Notes: generated from the letters alone by a model not told the origin. DNA of 64,000 bases from Arthrobacter sp. CAU 1506 (GCF_005047635.1 NZ_SUKC01000004.1:124001-188000); one strand, 5' to 3'; shown: positions 46,253 through 54,969, counted from the first letter of the stretch. Numbers and translations: made by a program.

Positions 46253-46612
46253 GTGTCTAATTCTCTTCTCGAACTGACCCCCGTTGAGGCGGTTGCATGC
46301 TGCACGCCAATGACCCGTGAACCGATGACGAGCGAGCAGGCTGATCGTGTCTCCGGGCTAATGAAGGCCTTGGCGGATCCGGTCCGCCTGCAGCTGCTCT
46401 CCCTGGTCGCGTCCCACGAAGGCGGTGAGGCCTGCGTGTGCGACCTGACAGAAGCCTTCGACCTGTCCCAGCCCACGATCAGCCACCACCTGAAGGTGCT
46501 GCACCGGAGCGGGCTGTTGGAGCGCAGCAAGCGGGGCGTGTGGGTCTACTACAAGGTACAGGCAGACGTGCTGGACTCGCTGGGGAAACTGATCTCCAGC
46601 GCGGGGGCATGA
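46253..46612 (+). CDS. arsR: ArsR-family arsenic-responsive repressor
   Basis: A 119-residue winged-helix repressor beginning at a GTG. The N-terminus holds VACCTPM, with adjacent cysteines; the core is LMKALADPVRLQLLSLVASHEGGEACVCDLTEAFDLSQPTISHHLKVL cut across helices, including the CVCDL metal-sensing motif at the start of the DNA-binding helix. The wing reads SKRGVWVYYKV. It overlaps the aquaporin start by ATGA. Autoregulation via the upstream palindromes is likely. Confidence 0.92.
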   Translation: MSNSLLELTPVEAVACCTPMTREPMTSEQADRVSGLMKALADPVRLQLLSLVASHEGGEACVCDLTEAFDLSQPTISHHLKVLHRSGLLERSKRGVWVYYKVQADVLDSLGKLISSAGA

Positions 46613-47313
46613 GCGCACTCGCCCGGCGGGCACTGGCTGAACTGGTCGGGACTGCACTGCTGGTGGCCACGGTGGTGGGCTCGGGCATCGCGGCCACCCG
46701 CCTGTCTCCAGACGACGTCGGTCTGCAGCTGCTGGAAAACTCCTTGGCCACCGGGGCGGTCCTGGTCGCCCTGATCATCGCCCTGCAACCGGTTTCCGCG
46801 GCCTTCAACCCTGTGGTGACCTTGGTTGAACGATGGCTCGGTGTCATCGGCTGGCGCGAGGCTGCGGCCCTAATTGCAGCCCAAATGGCCGGCGGCATCG
46901 CGGGCAGTGTCTTGGCGAACCTGATGTTTGAACTGCCCGCCGTCACCATCGCAGCCAAGGAGCGCACCGGGTCCGGGCTTTGGCTGGCCGAAGTCGTCGC
47001 GACGGCCGGGCTGCTGCTGGTGATCTTCGGCGCCGCCCGGTCCGGACGCAAGGACATGGTTGCCGTGGCGGTCGGTGGCTACATCACCGCCGCCTACTGG
47101 TTCACCAGCTCCACCAGCTTCGCCAACCCCGCGGTGACGGTGGCGCGCATGTTCTCCGACACTTTCGCCGGAATCGCCCCGACCTCGGTCCTGCCGTTCA
47201 TCGCCATGCAGCTGATCGGCGGCGCCCTCGCAGCCGGGCTGATCCACCTCCTATACCCCCGCGCCGAACGGGCAGCGGCCGAATTCACCACCATCGAAGG
47301 ACAGACCCGATGA
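46609..47313 (+). CDS. MIP/aquaporin-family channel in the ars operon
   Basis: A 234-residue channel with six hydrophobic segments and two pore motifs: SAAFNPVVTLVERW (an NPV variant of NPA) and SFANPAVTVARMF (canonical NPA). It sits between arsR and arsC with 4-nt overlaps on both sides. In Sinorhizobium, AqpS in the same place lets arsenite made by ArsC leave the cell, and this is the likely role here. No ArsB or Acr3 pump is present in the window. Confidence 0.88.
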   Translation: MSALARRALAELVGTALLVATVVGSGIAATRLSPDDVGLQLLENSLATGAVLVALIIALQPVSAAFNPVVTLVERWLGVIGWREAAALIAAQMAGGIAGSVLANLMFELPAVTIAAKERTGSGLWLAEVVATAGLLLVIFGAARSGRKDMVAVAVGGYITAAYWFTSSTSFANPAVTVARMFSDTFAGIAPTSVLPFIAMQLIGGALAAGLIHLLYPRAERAAAEFTTIEGQTR

Positions 47314-47708
47314 CCAGCAAACCCACCGTCCTCTTCGTCTGCGTGCACAACGCGGGACGCTCGCAAATGGCCGCCGGTTATCTGCAGCACCTGGCCGGCG
47401 ACCGCATCACCGTCCTCTCGGCAGGCTCCGCACCCGGCAACCAGATCAACCCTGTCGCCGTGCAGGCCATGGCCGAGGAAGGCATCGACATCAGCCGCGC
47501 CGTCCCCAAAATCCTCACCACCGGCGCCGTCCAGGAATCCGACGTCGTCATCACCATGGGCTGCGGAGACACCTGCCCCTACTTCCCCGGCAAACGCTAC
47601 GAGGACTGGGTGTTGGACGACCCAGCAGGCCAGGAAATCGACATGGTCCGCGGCGTCCGCGACGACATCAAGAACCGCGTGCAGGCCCTCATCCGCAGCT
47701 TGGCCTAG
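47310..47708 (+). CDS. arsC: Arsenate reductase ArsC (LMW phosphatase-like)
   Basis: A 132-residue enzyme with the phosphatase-type P-loop FVCVHNAGRSQMAAGYL (nucleophile Cys11), then VITMGCGDTCPYFPGKRYEDWVLDDPAG. This GCGDTCP...KRYEDW form is typical of actinobacterial ArsC, where mycothiol and mycoredoxin can act as the reductant. It converts arsenate to arsenite, which would exit through the aquaporin encoded just before it. It overlaps that gene by 4 nt. Confidence 0.9.
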   Translation: MTSKPTVLFVCVHNAGRSQMAAGYLQHLAGDRITVLSAGSAPGNQINPVAVQAMAEEGIDISRAVPKILTTGAVQESDVVITMGCGDTCPYFPGKRYEDWVLDDPAGQEIDMVRGVRDDIKNRVQALIRSLA

Positions 47709-47840
47709 AAGGCTGTCTTAGTCCGGTGGAACTCGCCGCGTCCGCCTCGCAGAGACCGACTTTCGGCCGCTCGGGATAAATGGGCGGGCTGGCGCAGCAC
47801 GATGGATGAGTTGGTTGATCTCGGCTGATGGATATGCAAC

Positions 47841-47862
47841 TATCTACGCATGAATGCAGATA
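47841..47862. promoter_or_regulatory. Imperfect palindrome over the smtB-type start codon
   Basis: TATCT at 47841-47845 and AGATA at 47858-47862 flank a 12-nt spacer containing CGCATGAATGC. The site overlaps the ATG at 47850, so repressor binding here would block expression of its own gene and the coupled exporter. The match to known operators is only general. Confidence 0.45.
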
Positions 47863-48215
47863 AGCAGAAATGCGGGCTAAGCGTGGACAGCCAATACGTT
47901 GAGCTGGCGGTGGAAGTCTTTTCCATGCTGGCCGACGCAACCCGCGTCCGCATTATCCTGGCCCTGCGCGATCGGGAGCTGCCGGTCAACGATCTGGCTG
48001 AAATGGTGGGCAAATCCCCGGCAGCGGTGTCGCAGCATCTGGCGAAGCTTCGGTTGGGCCGTATCGTGGCAACCCGCCAGGAAGGGACAAGGGTCTTCTA
48101 CAGGCTGGAAAATGAACATGCCCGGCAATTGGTCACCGATGCGATTTTCCAAGCGGAGCACAGCCTCGGCGGAACGCCTTGGCACCACCGAGTCACCCCG
48201 GTCCAGGACTCATGA
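47850..48215 (+). CDS. ArsR/SmtB-family metal-sensing repressor
   Basis: A 121-residue winged-helix protein: FSMLADATRVRIILALRDRELPV, then VGKSPAAVSQHLAKLRLGRIV, then TRQEGTRVFYRLENEH. The C-terminal helix has HARQLVTDAIFQAEHS with His and Asp/Glu residues suited to the alpha-5 zinc/nickel/cobalt site of CzrA or NmtR-type sensors, followed by TPWHHRV. It overlaps the CDF exporter by ATGA, so that exporter's substrate (Zn, Co, Ni or Cd) is the probable effector. Confidence 0.9.
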   Translation: MNADKQKCGLSVDSQYVELAVEVFSMLADATRVRIILALRDRELPVNDLAEMVGKSPAAVSQHLAKLRLGRIVATRQEGTRVFYRLENEHARQLVTDAIFQAEHSLGGTPWHHRVTPVQDS

Positions 48216-49348
48216 GCGGGCCACGGGAGGAGGCCGCACTGCAGACCTCGCATCATCATGATCAGACCCATGGCCATGACAATCACGGGCACGGGCACGG
48301 GCCTGACGATCACGGCCACGGCCACGGGCCTGACAATCACGGGCACGGGCCAGACGATCACGGGCACGGCCACGAGCACGTGCACCCCAAGGGCATCCGC
48401 GGATTCTTCCACGACCTGTTCGTCCCTCACAGCCACGACACAGCAGATTCCATTGACGACGCCTTGGAATCGAGCGCCCGCGGCATCCGTGCTGTCAAAA
48501 TCAGCTTGGTCGTTCTGGGCCTTACCGCCCTGCTACAGCTGGCCGTGGTGGTCATCAGCGGATCGGTGGCGCTGCTGGCGGACACGATCCATAATTTTTC
48601 GGACGCCCTCACTGCCATTCCGCTGTGGATCGCATTCCTGCTGGGAAGGCGCAAGGCAACGCGTCGCTACACTTTCGGATTTGGCCGGGCCGAAGACCTT
48701 GCCGGACTGTTCATCGTAGCCATGATCGCTGTCTCGGCCGTCGGTGCAGCGTGGCAGTCGATCGACAGGCTGCTAAACCCCCAACCACTGCACAACCTGG
48801 GTTGGGTCCTCGTCGCGGGTCTTATTGGCTTTGCCGGCAATGAACTCGTGGCCGCCTACCGGATCAGGGTCGGCCGCAGCATCGGCTCCGCCGCGCTGGT
48901 GGCCGACGGGATCCATGCCAGAACCGACGGTTTCACTTCGCTTGCCGTCATTCTGGGCGTCATCGGCGTTTGGGCCGGCTTCCCGCTGGCCGATCCGATC
49001 ATCGGGCTGATCATCACTGCGGCCATCGTGGTACTGCTGTGGGGCACCGGCCGCGATATTTGCCGCCGATTGATGGACGGGGTGGACCCGGATCTTGTCG
49101 ACCGCACAGAAAGCATCCTGCGTGCCGCTGACGACGTCAGGGACCTGAACGAAGTGCGACTGCGGTGGAACGGGCACCGGCTTGAGGTCAGCGCCACCTT
49201 GGCGGTGGACCCCAGGATGTCCGTCGACGGCTACCACCGGCTCGAAGCCACCTTGGTCAGCCGGCTACGCGGCGAACTCCCCGGGGTGGGCCACATCACC
49301 CTCACTCCCGGCCCTGCCGCACACCGGTTCATCAGCCCCGGCGAATAG
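48212..49348 (+). CDS. Cation diffusion facilitator with His-rich N-terminal repeats
   Basis: A 378-residue CDF exporter. The first 50 residues are a His/Gly/Asp-rich region made of repeated DHGHGHGPD units, encoded by a tandem GGGCACGG-type minisatellite at about 48275-48375. The membrane part has six helices; metal site residues are in ADTIHNFSDALTAIP and ADGIHARTDGFTS. A C-terminal cytoplasmic domain follows. It should export zinc, cobalt or related ions using protons. It is cotranscribed with the SmtB-type repressor. Confidence 0.92.
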   Translation: MSGPREEAALQTSHHHDQTHGHDNHGHGHGPDDHGHGHGPDNHGHGPDDHGHGHEHVHPKGIRGFFHDLFVPHSHDTADSIDDALESSARGIRAVKISLVVLGLTALLQLAVVVISGSVALLADTIHNFSDALTAIPLWIAFLLGRRKATRRYTFGFGRAEDLAGLFIVAMIAVSAVGAAWQSIDRLLNPQPLHNLGWVLVAGLIGFAGNELVAAYRIRVGRSIGSAALVADGIHARTDGFTSLAVILGVIGVWAGFPLADPIIGLIITAAIVVLLWGTGRDICRRLMDGVDPDLVDRTESILRAADDVRDLNEVRLRWNGHRLEVSATLAVDPRMSVDGYHRLEATLVSRLRGELPGVGHITLTPGPAAHRFISPGE

Positions 49349-49360
49349 ACTCGGCCGGAC

Positions 49361-49570
49361 GCATGCCGGGCAGGTCCAGCAGTGGCTCAATCCCGACGTC
49401 CCGCAACTCCTCTGCGGGGCCGATGCCGGAACGCAGCAACTACTCGGGCGAATTTATGGCGCCGGCGGCGAGCACGGTCTCCCCCGCGACGAGGGTGTGA
49501 AGTTGACCATCCTTCTCGTATTCAACGCCGGTACGGCGCAAACAGTAGCGTCTGTCTTCCTCCCGTGTTT
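49361..49570 (-). pseudogene. GMC oxidoreductase (choline dehydrogenase-like) remnant
   Basis: Read on the minus strand, this segment gives RRTGVEYEKDGQLHTLV, then VLAAGAINSPE, an in-frame TAG at about 49440, then LLRSGIGPAEELRDVGIEP and LLDLPGM. These are the central signature of GMC-type FAD oxidoreductases (AGAINSPxLLLRSGIGP). Both the FAD-binding N-terminus and the C-terminal domain are missing, so only a nonfunctional 70-residue piece is left. Confidence 0.75.
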
Positions 49571-50112
49571 CATGGTCAGCGAAACACATAGTCCACCGCC
49601 GTGCCGCTGGGCGTTTCAAGCTACCCGGCCCCATACAGCCCTGCCGGCCCGCCAGCCCAAATTCCAGCGGTGTCCGACTCTTGACAGCAGCGGTGAGCAG
49701 TAGGAGCGTGGAGGGACGTTATTACAGTTCTATTGGCCCAAACTTAAAGTTTCATTAGAGGTTTGGCCACTAACTGTTAACCCGCAATCACCCAGCACCA
49801 AACGATCCCGGCAGCAGGTCGGCAGGGGCTTCCGGAGCCGTTCCGGAAGACGTCGCCGTTACCCCGAGCGTTCTTGAGGTCCGCATCGGCAAGTCGCGAA
49901 CGGATGGCGGCAGGTGGCATGGAGCGGGACACTGAATCGTCCTTGTGGAGCGGTCCGAGGGTCACATTCGCCTCGGAGCATCACTGTTCGCGCCAGGCCC
50001 AGCCGCGGTGTGTCAGCGAGCAACTGAGCTGGCACGGCACCCTGGTCCACACCCACGCATTCGCCGGTGGCCCGGTTTCGGCCGCCGGAGCACGGTTGGA
50101 GGCGGCCCGGCC
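49571..50112. other. Junction region upstream of the glycogen-synthase/APH locus
   Basis: About 540 bases without a recognised intact gene. An AT-rich patch at 49718-49780 is unlike its surroundings and could carry the locus promoter. It includes GGCCCAAAC and GTTTGGCC arms that pair with one bulge, enclosing the palindrome ACTTAAAGT. The stretch 49780-50110 has open frames on both strands but none with family signatures; it may be decayed coding DNA. Confidence 0.4.
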
Positions 50113-50353
50113 ATGAAGATCGCCTTCCTCGTGCGCAGGCCCGCTGAGGAGGGCCCGTCCATCACCCGGGATGTCGCGCAGCTGCTGCGGGCCTGGCGGG
50201 CCGGGGTCGACCTGATCAAACTGGACCCCCCGGCCCGGCAGCCTCGCCGACATCCGGCCGGAGCACGATGTCTACGTGCTGCGGACCGTGACCGATGCTT
50301 CGCTCAGCGTGGCCGACATCCTGGAGCGGCAGGGGCCCGCTGCGTCAACCTAA
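50113..50353 (+). pseudogene. Truncated, frameshifted ATP-grasp (RimK-like) gene
   Basis: The frame starts MKIAFLVRRPAEEGPSITRD and continues VAQLLRAWRAGVDLIKLD, the Rossmann-like pre-ATP-grasp opening of RimK-type ligases. A shift near the CCCCCCGG run at about 50226-50233 then moves the sense into another frame: LADIRPEHDVYVLRTVTDAS, LSVADILERQG, then a stop. The ATP-binding domain is absent. Only about 80 codons remain of a gene usually near 300. It lies directly before the glycogen-synthase fusion on the same strand, so it was probably once the first gene of that operon. Confidence 0.6.
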
Positions 50354-50435
50354 CGATCACGTCGGCCCGTAATGGCACGAGACGCGATGAGGTCATGACA
50401 GCGGTAGCCATAGGACCAGGACCGGCGGGTATACC

Positions 50436-52799
50436 GTGATCCGCAGCAACGGAACTACAGGCAGCGCGGTGTCCCAAACCGACCCTGCAGAGGAACTCCC
50501 AACTGTCCTGCCGCACCGGGCGCGGCGCATTATGTTCGCCAGTGCCGAGGCGTACCCGTTCATGAAGGTAGGCGGGCTGGCTGATGTCAGCAGCGCGCTT
50601 CCGCAGCGGCTGGCTCAGCTGGGCGTCGACGTGCGCCTAGTGATCCCGGCGTACCCGGGACTCAACGGAGACCCGTTGTTGACGTTCGACATGGACTATG
50701 GCCCCGTCGCCCAGATGGTCGTCGTCCGCAGCCTCCCGCCGCTGGGCGGAGTGGAGGTCCTCGCGCTCGACCTTCCGGGGTGGTTCGAACGGGCGGTCCC
50801 CTACAGCTATCAGGACGACGACGTGATGCCGTTCGTGCTGTTCTCGAAGGCAATCGCCGCTTTGGCGGCGCAAGGCCCTTGGCGTCCCGACGTCATCCAT
50901 TGCAATGACTGGCACTGCGGTTTGATCGCCCAGGAAGCCCGTCAGGGACCCCATCAGCGAGAACTGGCAGACACGGGCATCGTCTTCACGATCCACAATA
51001 TTGCCTATCAGGGGCGGGTCGGGGCCGCCACCGACCGGCTGATCGGGTTGCCCCCCGCAGGAACTCTCCTCGAGCGGGGCATCGCTTTCGCCGACAGGGT
51101 CAACACCGTCAGCCCCCACTACATGCAGGAAATCCTGACCCCAGCACACGGAGCGGGTGTTGACGGGCTGCTTCGTGCGAGGGTCGAAACCGTGCGGGGC
51201 ATTCTCAACGGGGTCGATTACGAGGAGTTCAACCCCTGCCGGGACCCGTGGATCGAGACCCACTATGACAATTCCTTCATCGCCGGCAAGCGCGCAAACA
51301 AGGTGGCCCTGCAGCGAATCAGCGACTTGGAGCCCGCACCGGACCGCCCGCTGTTTGGCATGGTCGCCAGGCTTGTTGCGCAGAAGGGCATAGGGCTGTT
51401 GTCATCGGCCCTCGACCAGTTCGTAGCGCGCGGGGCGCAAGTCGTCGTGATGGGCGAGGGGGCGCACCGGTACCGGCGCGAACTGAAAGCAGCGGTCCGG
51501 CGTTTCCGCGGCAGTGTGGCATTCCATCCCACGTCGCGAGAGTCCCTGGCCCGGCAGGTCTATGCGGGTTCGGACCTCTTCCTTGCTCCGTCCGTTTTCG
51601 AGCCCTGTGGGCTCACGCCGCTGATCGCCCTTCGGTACGGCACCATCCCCGTTGTCCGCCGAACGGGAGGACTGGCGGACACTGTGAAGGATTACGTCGA
51701 GGATCCAGCCGAGGGGCTGGGGTTCGTCTTCGTGCAGCGCCGTGTCTCCTCCATGCTGTCGGCTGTGGATAACGGACTGGCGGTGTACCGGCGAGCGCCG
51801 GAGTGGAATCGGCTGCAGCAACGGGCGATGAGGGCTGACTTCTCCTGGCGGGGACCTGCACGTGAATACGTGGCGCTGTACGAGGAGGCTGTGAACTCCC
51901 GCCGGGCAGGGAACGTCGTCAGCAGCGCCGAATCACCCGCCATCGCGATGTCCCGGTCGCGGCAGCGTTCCACTCCACTACCACTGGCGCTCGTCCAGCA
52001 TGCAAATCAGTTCCTGGTCACCGACGGCTATCGGGACCGGGAAGGCCTGACTGCGCTCGTAACCGGTTACGCCGCCCTGCTGCGGCTGCATGAAAAGTAC
52101 CGCGTCCCACTCAACCTCCATCTGTCCGGGACGATGGTCGAAGCAGCCGCCTGGCACGATCCCTGGTTCCTCGCGGAAGTCCGCCGGCTGCGCGACGTCG
52201 GCCTGATCTCACTCATCGGCGGAACGTACTCCGAAAGCATCCTCACGGTCTTCGACCGGGAGTTTATCCGGCGGCAGCTGCATGAACTGTTCTGGCTTTA
52301 CCGGCGCCACCTTGGATGTCCCCCGGCGGATTTGGAAATCTGCTGGATTCCCGAACGGGTGTGGGACACGGACCGCGTCGCGAAGGTGCTGACTGACCCG
52401 GCCCTGCCGAATGGCGGCTACCGGTATGTCCTGCTCGACGACCGGCTGCTGTACCCCACAGATGGCGCCCACGGCGGCAGTGACAGGGCGGACTTTGACG
52501 GCGCCGACCCAGCCAGTCCCCCTCCAGCCGACGCCCTGCGCCCTTACCGCATCGAAGGCGGCCACGGCCTGCAGGTGGTGCCGATGTCCACCCGGTGCGC
52601 TACTGGATTCCTCCGGATGACCGGAGCCACTGGCGCAGCCTGTCCCGGACAGCCGATCTTCCAACCGCCCCCGGTGACGACACCATTCTGGTTTATGCCG
52701 ACGACATGGAAAAGAGCGCCGGAGTGGGCCCATGGCACCCCAGCGCCCTTGGGAGGTACGAGGAGTTCCTCCGCTGGCTGGCCACCCAGCCGAACCTGA
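50436..52799 (+). CDS. glgA: GT5 glycogen synthase fused to a GH57 domain, 5' part of a frameshifted gene
   Basis: The reading frame starts at GTG 50436. Residues 30-480 are a GT5 glycogen/starch synthase: EAYPFMKVGGLADVSSALP (ADP-glucose-binding KVGGL at 44-48), HCNDWHCGL, FTIHNIAYQG, LNGVDYEEFNP, and FEPCGLTPLIALRYG near residue 389. From about residue 505 a GH57 glucanotransferase/amylase domain begins, with LVQHANQFLVTDGY and ICWIPERVWDTD (nucleophile about E640). At about 52593 one G appears missing in CCCGG/GTGCGC; the last 68 residues after that are out of frame. The GH57 continuation is in the next entry. Confidence 0.85.
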   Translation: MIRSNGTTGSAVSQTDPAEELPTVLPHRARRIMFASAEAYPFMKVGGLADVSSALPQRLAQLGVDVRLVIPAYPGLNGDPLLTFDMDYGPVAQMVVVRSLPPLGGVEVLALDLPGWFERAVPYSYQDDDVMPFVLFSKAIAALAAQGPWRPDVIHCNDWHCGLIAQEARQGPHQRELADTGIVFTIHNIAYQGRVGAATDRLIGLPPAGTLLERGIAFADRVNTVSPHYMQEILTPAHGAGVDGLLRARVETVRGILNGVDYEEFNPCRDPWIETHYDNSFIAGKRANKVALQRISDLEPAPDRPLFGMVARLVAQKGIGLLSSALDQFVARGAQVVVMGEGAHRYRRELKAAVRRFRGSVAFHPTSRESLARQVYAGSDLFLAPSVFEPCGLTPLIALRYGTIPVVRRTGGLADTVKDYVEDPAEGLGFVFVQRRVSSMLSAVDNGLAVYRRAPEWNRLQQRAMRADFSWRGPAREYVALYEEAVNSRRAGNVVSSAESPAIAMSRSRQRSTPLPLALVQHANQFLVTDGYRDREGLTALVTGYAALLRLHEKYRVPLNLHLSGTMVEAAAWHDPWFLAEVRRLRDVGLISLIGGTYSESILTVFDREFIRRQLHELFWLYRRHLGCPPADLEICWIPERVWDTDRVAKVLTDPALPNGGYRYVLLDDRLLYPTDGAHGGSDRADFDGADPASPPPADALRPYRIEGGHGLQVVPMSTRCATGFLRMTGATGAACPGQPIFQPPPVTTPFWFMPTTWKRAPEWAHGTPAPLGGTRSSSAGWPPSRT

Positions 52800-53947
52800 T
52801 ACCGGTGGATCTGCCGTCTTGGCTCGATCAACGCCGGAGGTCAGCCGGCGCCCGTGTCGTCGAACGCGGCACATTTGTGGAACTGGCCCAGGACTGGCAC
52901 GCGGGAGAAGACTATGGTGGCTGGAACCGGGACGAGGCGTGGTGCCCCTACCAGAAGCACCTCGCCCGGGCACGCCGTGCAGTGGCCGAGGCAGAGGGGG
53001 CAGGGGCCGAACCACGGCTGACGGCACTGGCCTGGAAGCACCTGCTTGCTTCGGCATATGAGACGGCCTGGCACGACGTCGACCGCCCGGACCGGCCGCC
53101 TGCAGCCTGGGCCAAGGCAGTCGCGAGCCATGGGCGCGCAACCGGCGTGTTGGTTGCCGCCGCCCAATGGTTTGGCAGCCAGGCGCGCTCCCTCGGGGCC
53201 GAGCTGGTCGATATCGACGACGACGGCATTGAGGAACTGGTTCTGAGAAGCGAGCACCTGTTCGCTGTGCTGGCCCCGGCTCACGGCGGTCGGCTGGTCT
53301 ACCTCGCGTGGCACGGCCCCGACGGCGGCGTCCTGACGGTCGGAAACCCGACCGACGACTGGAACCGCCAAGAGGAAATGAACAGCTACATGGAAGTACC
53401 CGCCAACCATCCAGGCGGGCTCGCCGACAGCGGCGGGGTGCACGACCGCCACGAAGTGACCCTCCACCGCGAAGACGGGGTGCTCCGGGCCGAGCTGACC
53501 AACGTGCAAGAGGGCAGCCAGTTTCACGGCCTCCGCAAAGAGATCGTCTTGGACAACGTCAGCCCTTCCTTGCTGGTGGCCTACCATCTGCCTGCGGCCG
53601 TACCTGCGATCACCGTCGATACGTGTCTGTCACCCGACTACTGCGGATTGCTCCGCTACGGCGCGGCAGAGCTGCAGCGCCAGGGAGGACCGAACTGGCG
53701 TGGTGTCCGCAACTGTGGGACGGCGGTGTGGGTTGCGCTGCCCGGCGACGAAGGCACCACCTGGTGCGACCCGGACGGTCCGGATCCCGGGCACGGCGTG
53801 CTTGTCCGCATGTGCGCCGAGGCGCGGTCGTTCCATCTGCTCATCGGGATCGGCGACATTGGCGACGATACCGCTGAACGGGCGGTGAGAGCCGGACGGG
53901 AACGGCTCTCCTACCTGGCTGCGGAAACGACGGGAGACCTGACATGA
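52595..53947 (+). CDS. GH57 C-terminal part, continuation of the fusion after a frameshift
   Basis: This frame continues the GH57 domain directly: VRYWIPPDDRSHWRSL, then ILVYADDMEKSAGVGPW, which holds the GH57 acid/base Asp (DDxEKxG-type motif). A helical region and a C-terminal beta-domain follow (LVDIDDDGIEELVLRSEHL ... GGRLVYLAWHGPDGG). There is no ribosome site at GTG 52595, so independent translation is unlikely. Together with the previous entry it would make a protein of about 1170 residues. The stop overlaps the first APH-fold kinase start by ATGA. The break could be a sequencing error, a real mutation, or recoding. Confidence 0.8.
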   Translation: MRYWIPPDDRSHWRSLSRTADLPTAPGDDTILVYADDMEKSAGVGPWHPSALGRYEEFLRWLATQPNLIPVDLPSWLDQRRRSAGARVVERGTFVELAQDWHAGEDYGGWNRDEAWCPYQKHLARARRAVAEAEGAGAEPRLTALAWKHLLASAYETAWHDVDRPDRPPAAWAKAVASHGRATGVLVAAAQWFGSQARSLGAELVDIDDDGIEELVLRSEHLFAVLAPAHGGRLVYLAWHGPDGGVLTVGNPTDDWNRQEEMNSYMEVPANHPGGLADSGGVHDRHEVTLHREDGVLRAELTNVQEGSQFHGLRKEIVLDNVSPSLLVAYHLPAAVPAITVDTCLSPDYCGLLRYGAAELQRQGGPNWRGVRNCGTAVWVALPGDEGTTWCDPDGPDPGHGVLVRMCAEARSFHLLIGIGDIGDDTAERAVRAGRERLSYLAAETTGDLT

Positions 53948-54969
53948 GCTACACCGGCGCGGCCGCGCCTGCCACTGCTACTGGGGCCGAACGGCTCGCG
54001 ATCGCCGAATCATTGCTTGCCTCACCTCCGCCACTCGATGCCCTGCCGCCCAGCCGGGTAAAGGTGCTGACCCGCTCCGTCGTACATGCCTCCCGGAGCC
54101 GGCCGGTCGTCCGGTGGACGGTGACGCTCGACCCAGGATCCGGCCCCTCAGCACCGCTCCCGGTAATCGGCAAGGCCTACCGCATGGGTGGCGGCGAGCA
54201 AGCTTGGCAACTGCTCAACGGCCTGCGCCATGCCGGCTTCGACGCTCCCCAACTTCGCGTTCCCGCACCGTACGGCTTCGATCCCGCCCGCCAACTCTTC
54301 GCACAGGAGGAGGCACCGGCCACCATCCTGCACTCGCTTCTAGAGGGCGATCCACAGGCAACAGCGCTTGAGGCCAGCCGGGCGGGCCGCTGGCTCGCCC
54401 GGCTGCACAGTATCCCGGATATGCGGGGCCTTCGGATCCCTGTCCTGGCGGAGGACTTCGAACACGCCAAGCTCACCGAGTACACCAGGGCATTGGCCGA
54501 CCTGCTGCCGCAGGCCGCCGTCCGGCTGGGAAGGCTCGCCGCGGGGACTTTGGCGGGACTTCAGCGGGTCGATGGAGGCCGCGTGATGACCCACGGTGAC
54601 TTCCAGCCTAAAAACATCCATTTGGACCGGCACAGCGTTGTTGTCATCGATTTCGACCGGGCCGCCTGGGCCCCTGCCGCACGCGACCTTGGTCACTTCA
54701 TCGGGCAGACCCTCACGATGGGCGCCGCGCGCCATGGGACCCTGCGAGCCGCCGCACCCTGGGTTGAGGCGTTCGAGGACGGCTATATCACGAGCGGTGG
54801 CGATGCGGGTGCCGTCAGTACAGCTCCTGCCTACGTTGCCCGTACTTTCGCAGAGGTGCTCTTCTACCGCCTTGTAGTCCGCCCTGTCAGGAACTCGTCG
54901 TTCGTGCCGGACTGGCTTGACGCGTGGGAAGCAGCCGTTGAGGCCGCATCGGGGTGTGGGTACCGGTGA
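53944..54969 (+). CDS. APH-fold phosphotransferase 1, catalytic loop intact
   Basis: A 341-residue protein of the aminoglycoside/choline kinase fold. The Brenner loop VMTHGDFQPKNIHLD has H217, D219 and N224; the metal motif VVIDFDRAAW has D236. AGRWLARLHSIP is the usual helix before the loop. It is the only one of four APH-fold proteins in this locus with all catalytic residues. The gene begins inside the GH57 stop (ATGA). The fold includes maltokinase, so a sugar or oligosaccharide substrate is plausible given the neighbours, but is not demonstrated. Confidence 0.85.
   Translation: MSYTGAAAPATATGAERLAIAESLLASPPPLDALPPSRVKVLTRSVVHASRSRPVVRWTVTLDPGSGPSAPLPVIGKAYRMGGGEQAWQLLNGLRHAGFDAPQLRVPAPYGFDPARQLFAQEEAPATILHSLLEGDPQATALEASRAGRWLARLHSIPDMRGLRIPVLAEDFEHAKLTEYTRALADLLPQAAVRLGRLAAGTLAGLQRVDGGRVMTHGDFQPKNIHLDRHSVVVIDFDRAAWAPAARDLGHFIGQTLTMGAARHGTLRAAAPWVEAFEDGYITSGGDAGAVSTAPAYVARTFAEVLFYRLVVRPVRNSSFVPDWLDAWEAAVEAASGCGYR

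Noticed and set aside
51764-51772. Third TGTGGATAA (DnaA box) inside the glycogen synthase gene
   Set aside because: A single copy within coding sequence; one occurrence in 64 kb is not notable, unlike the tandem pair at 12425.
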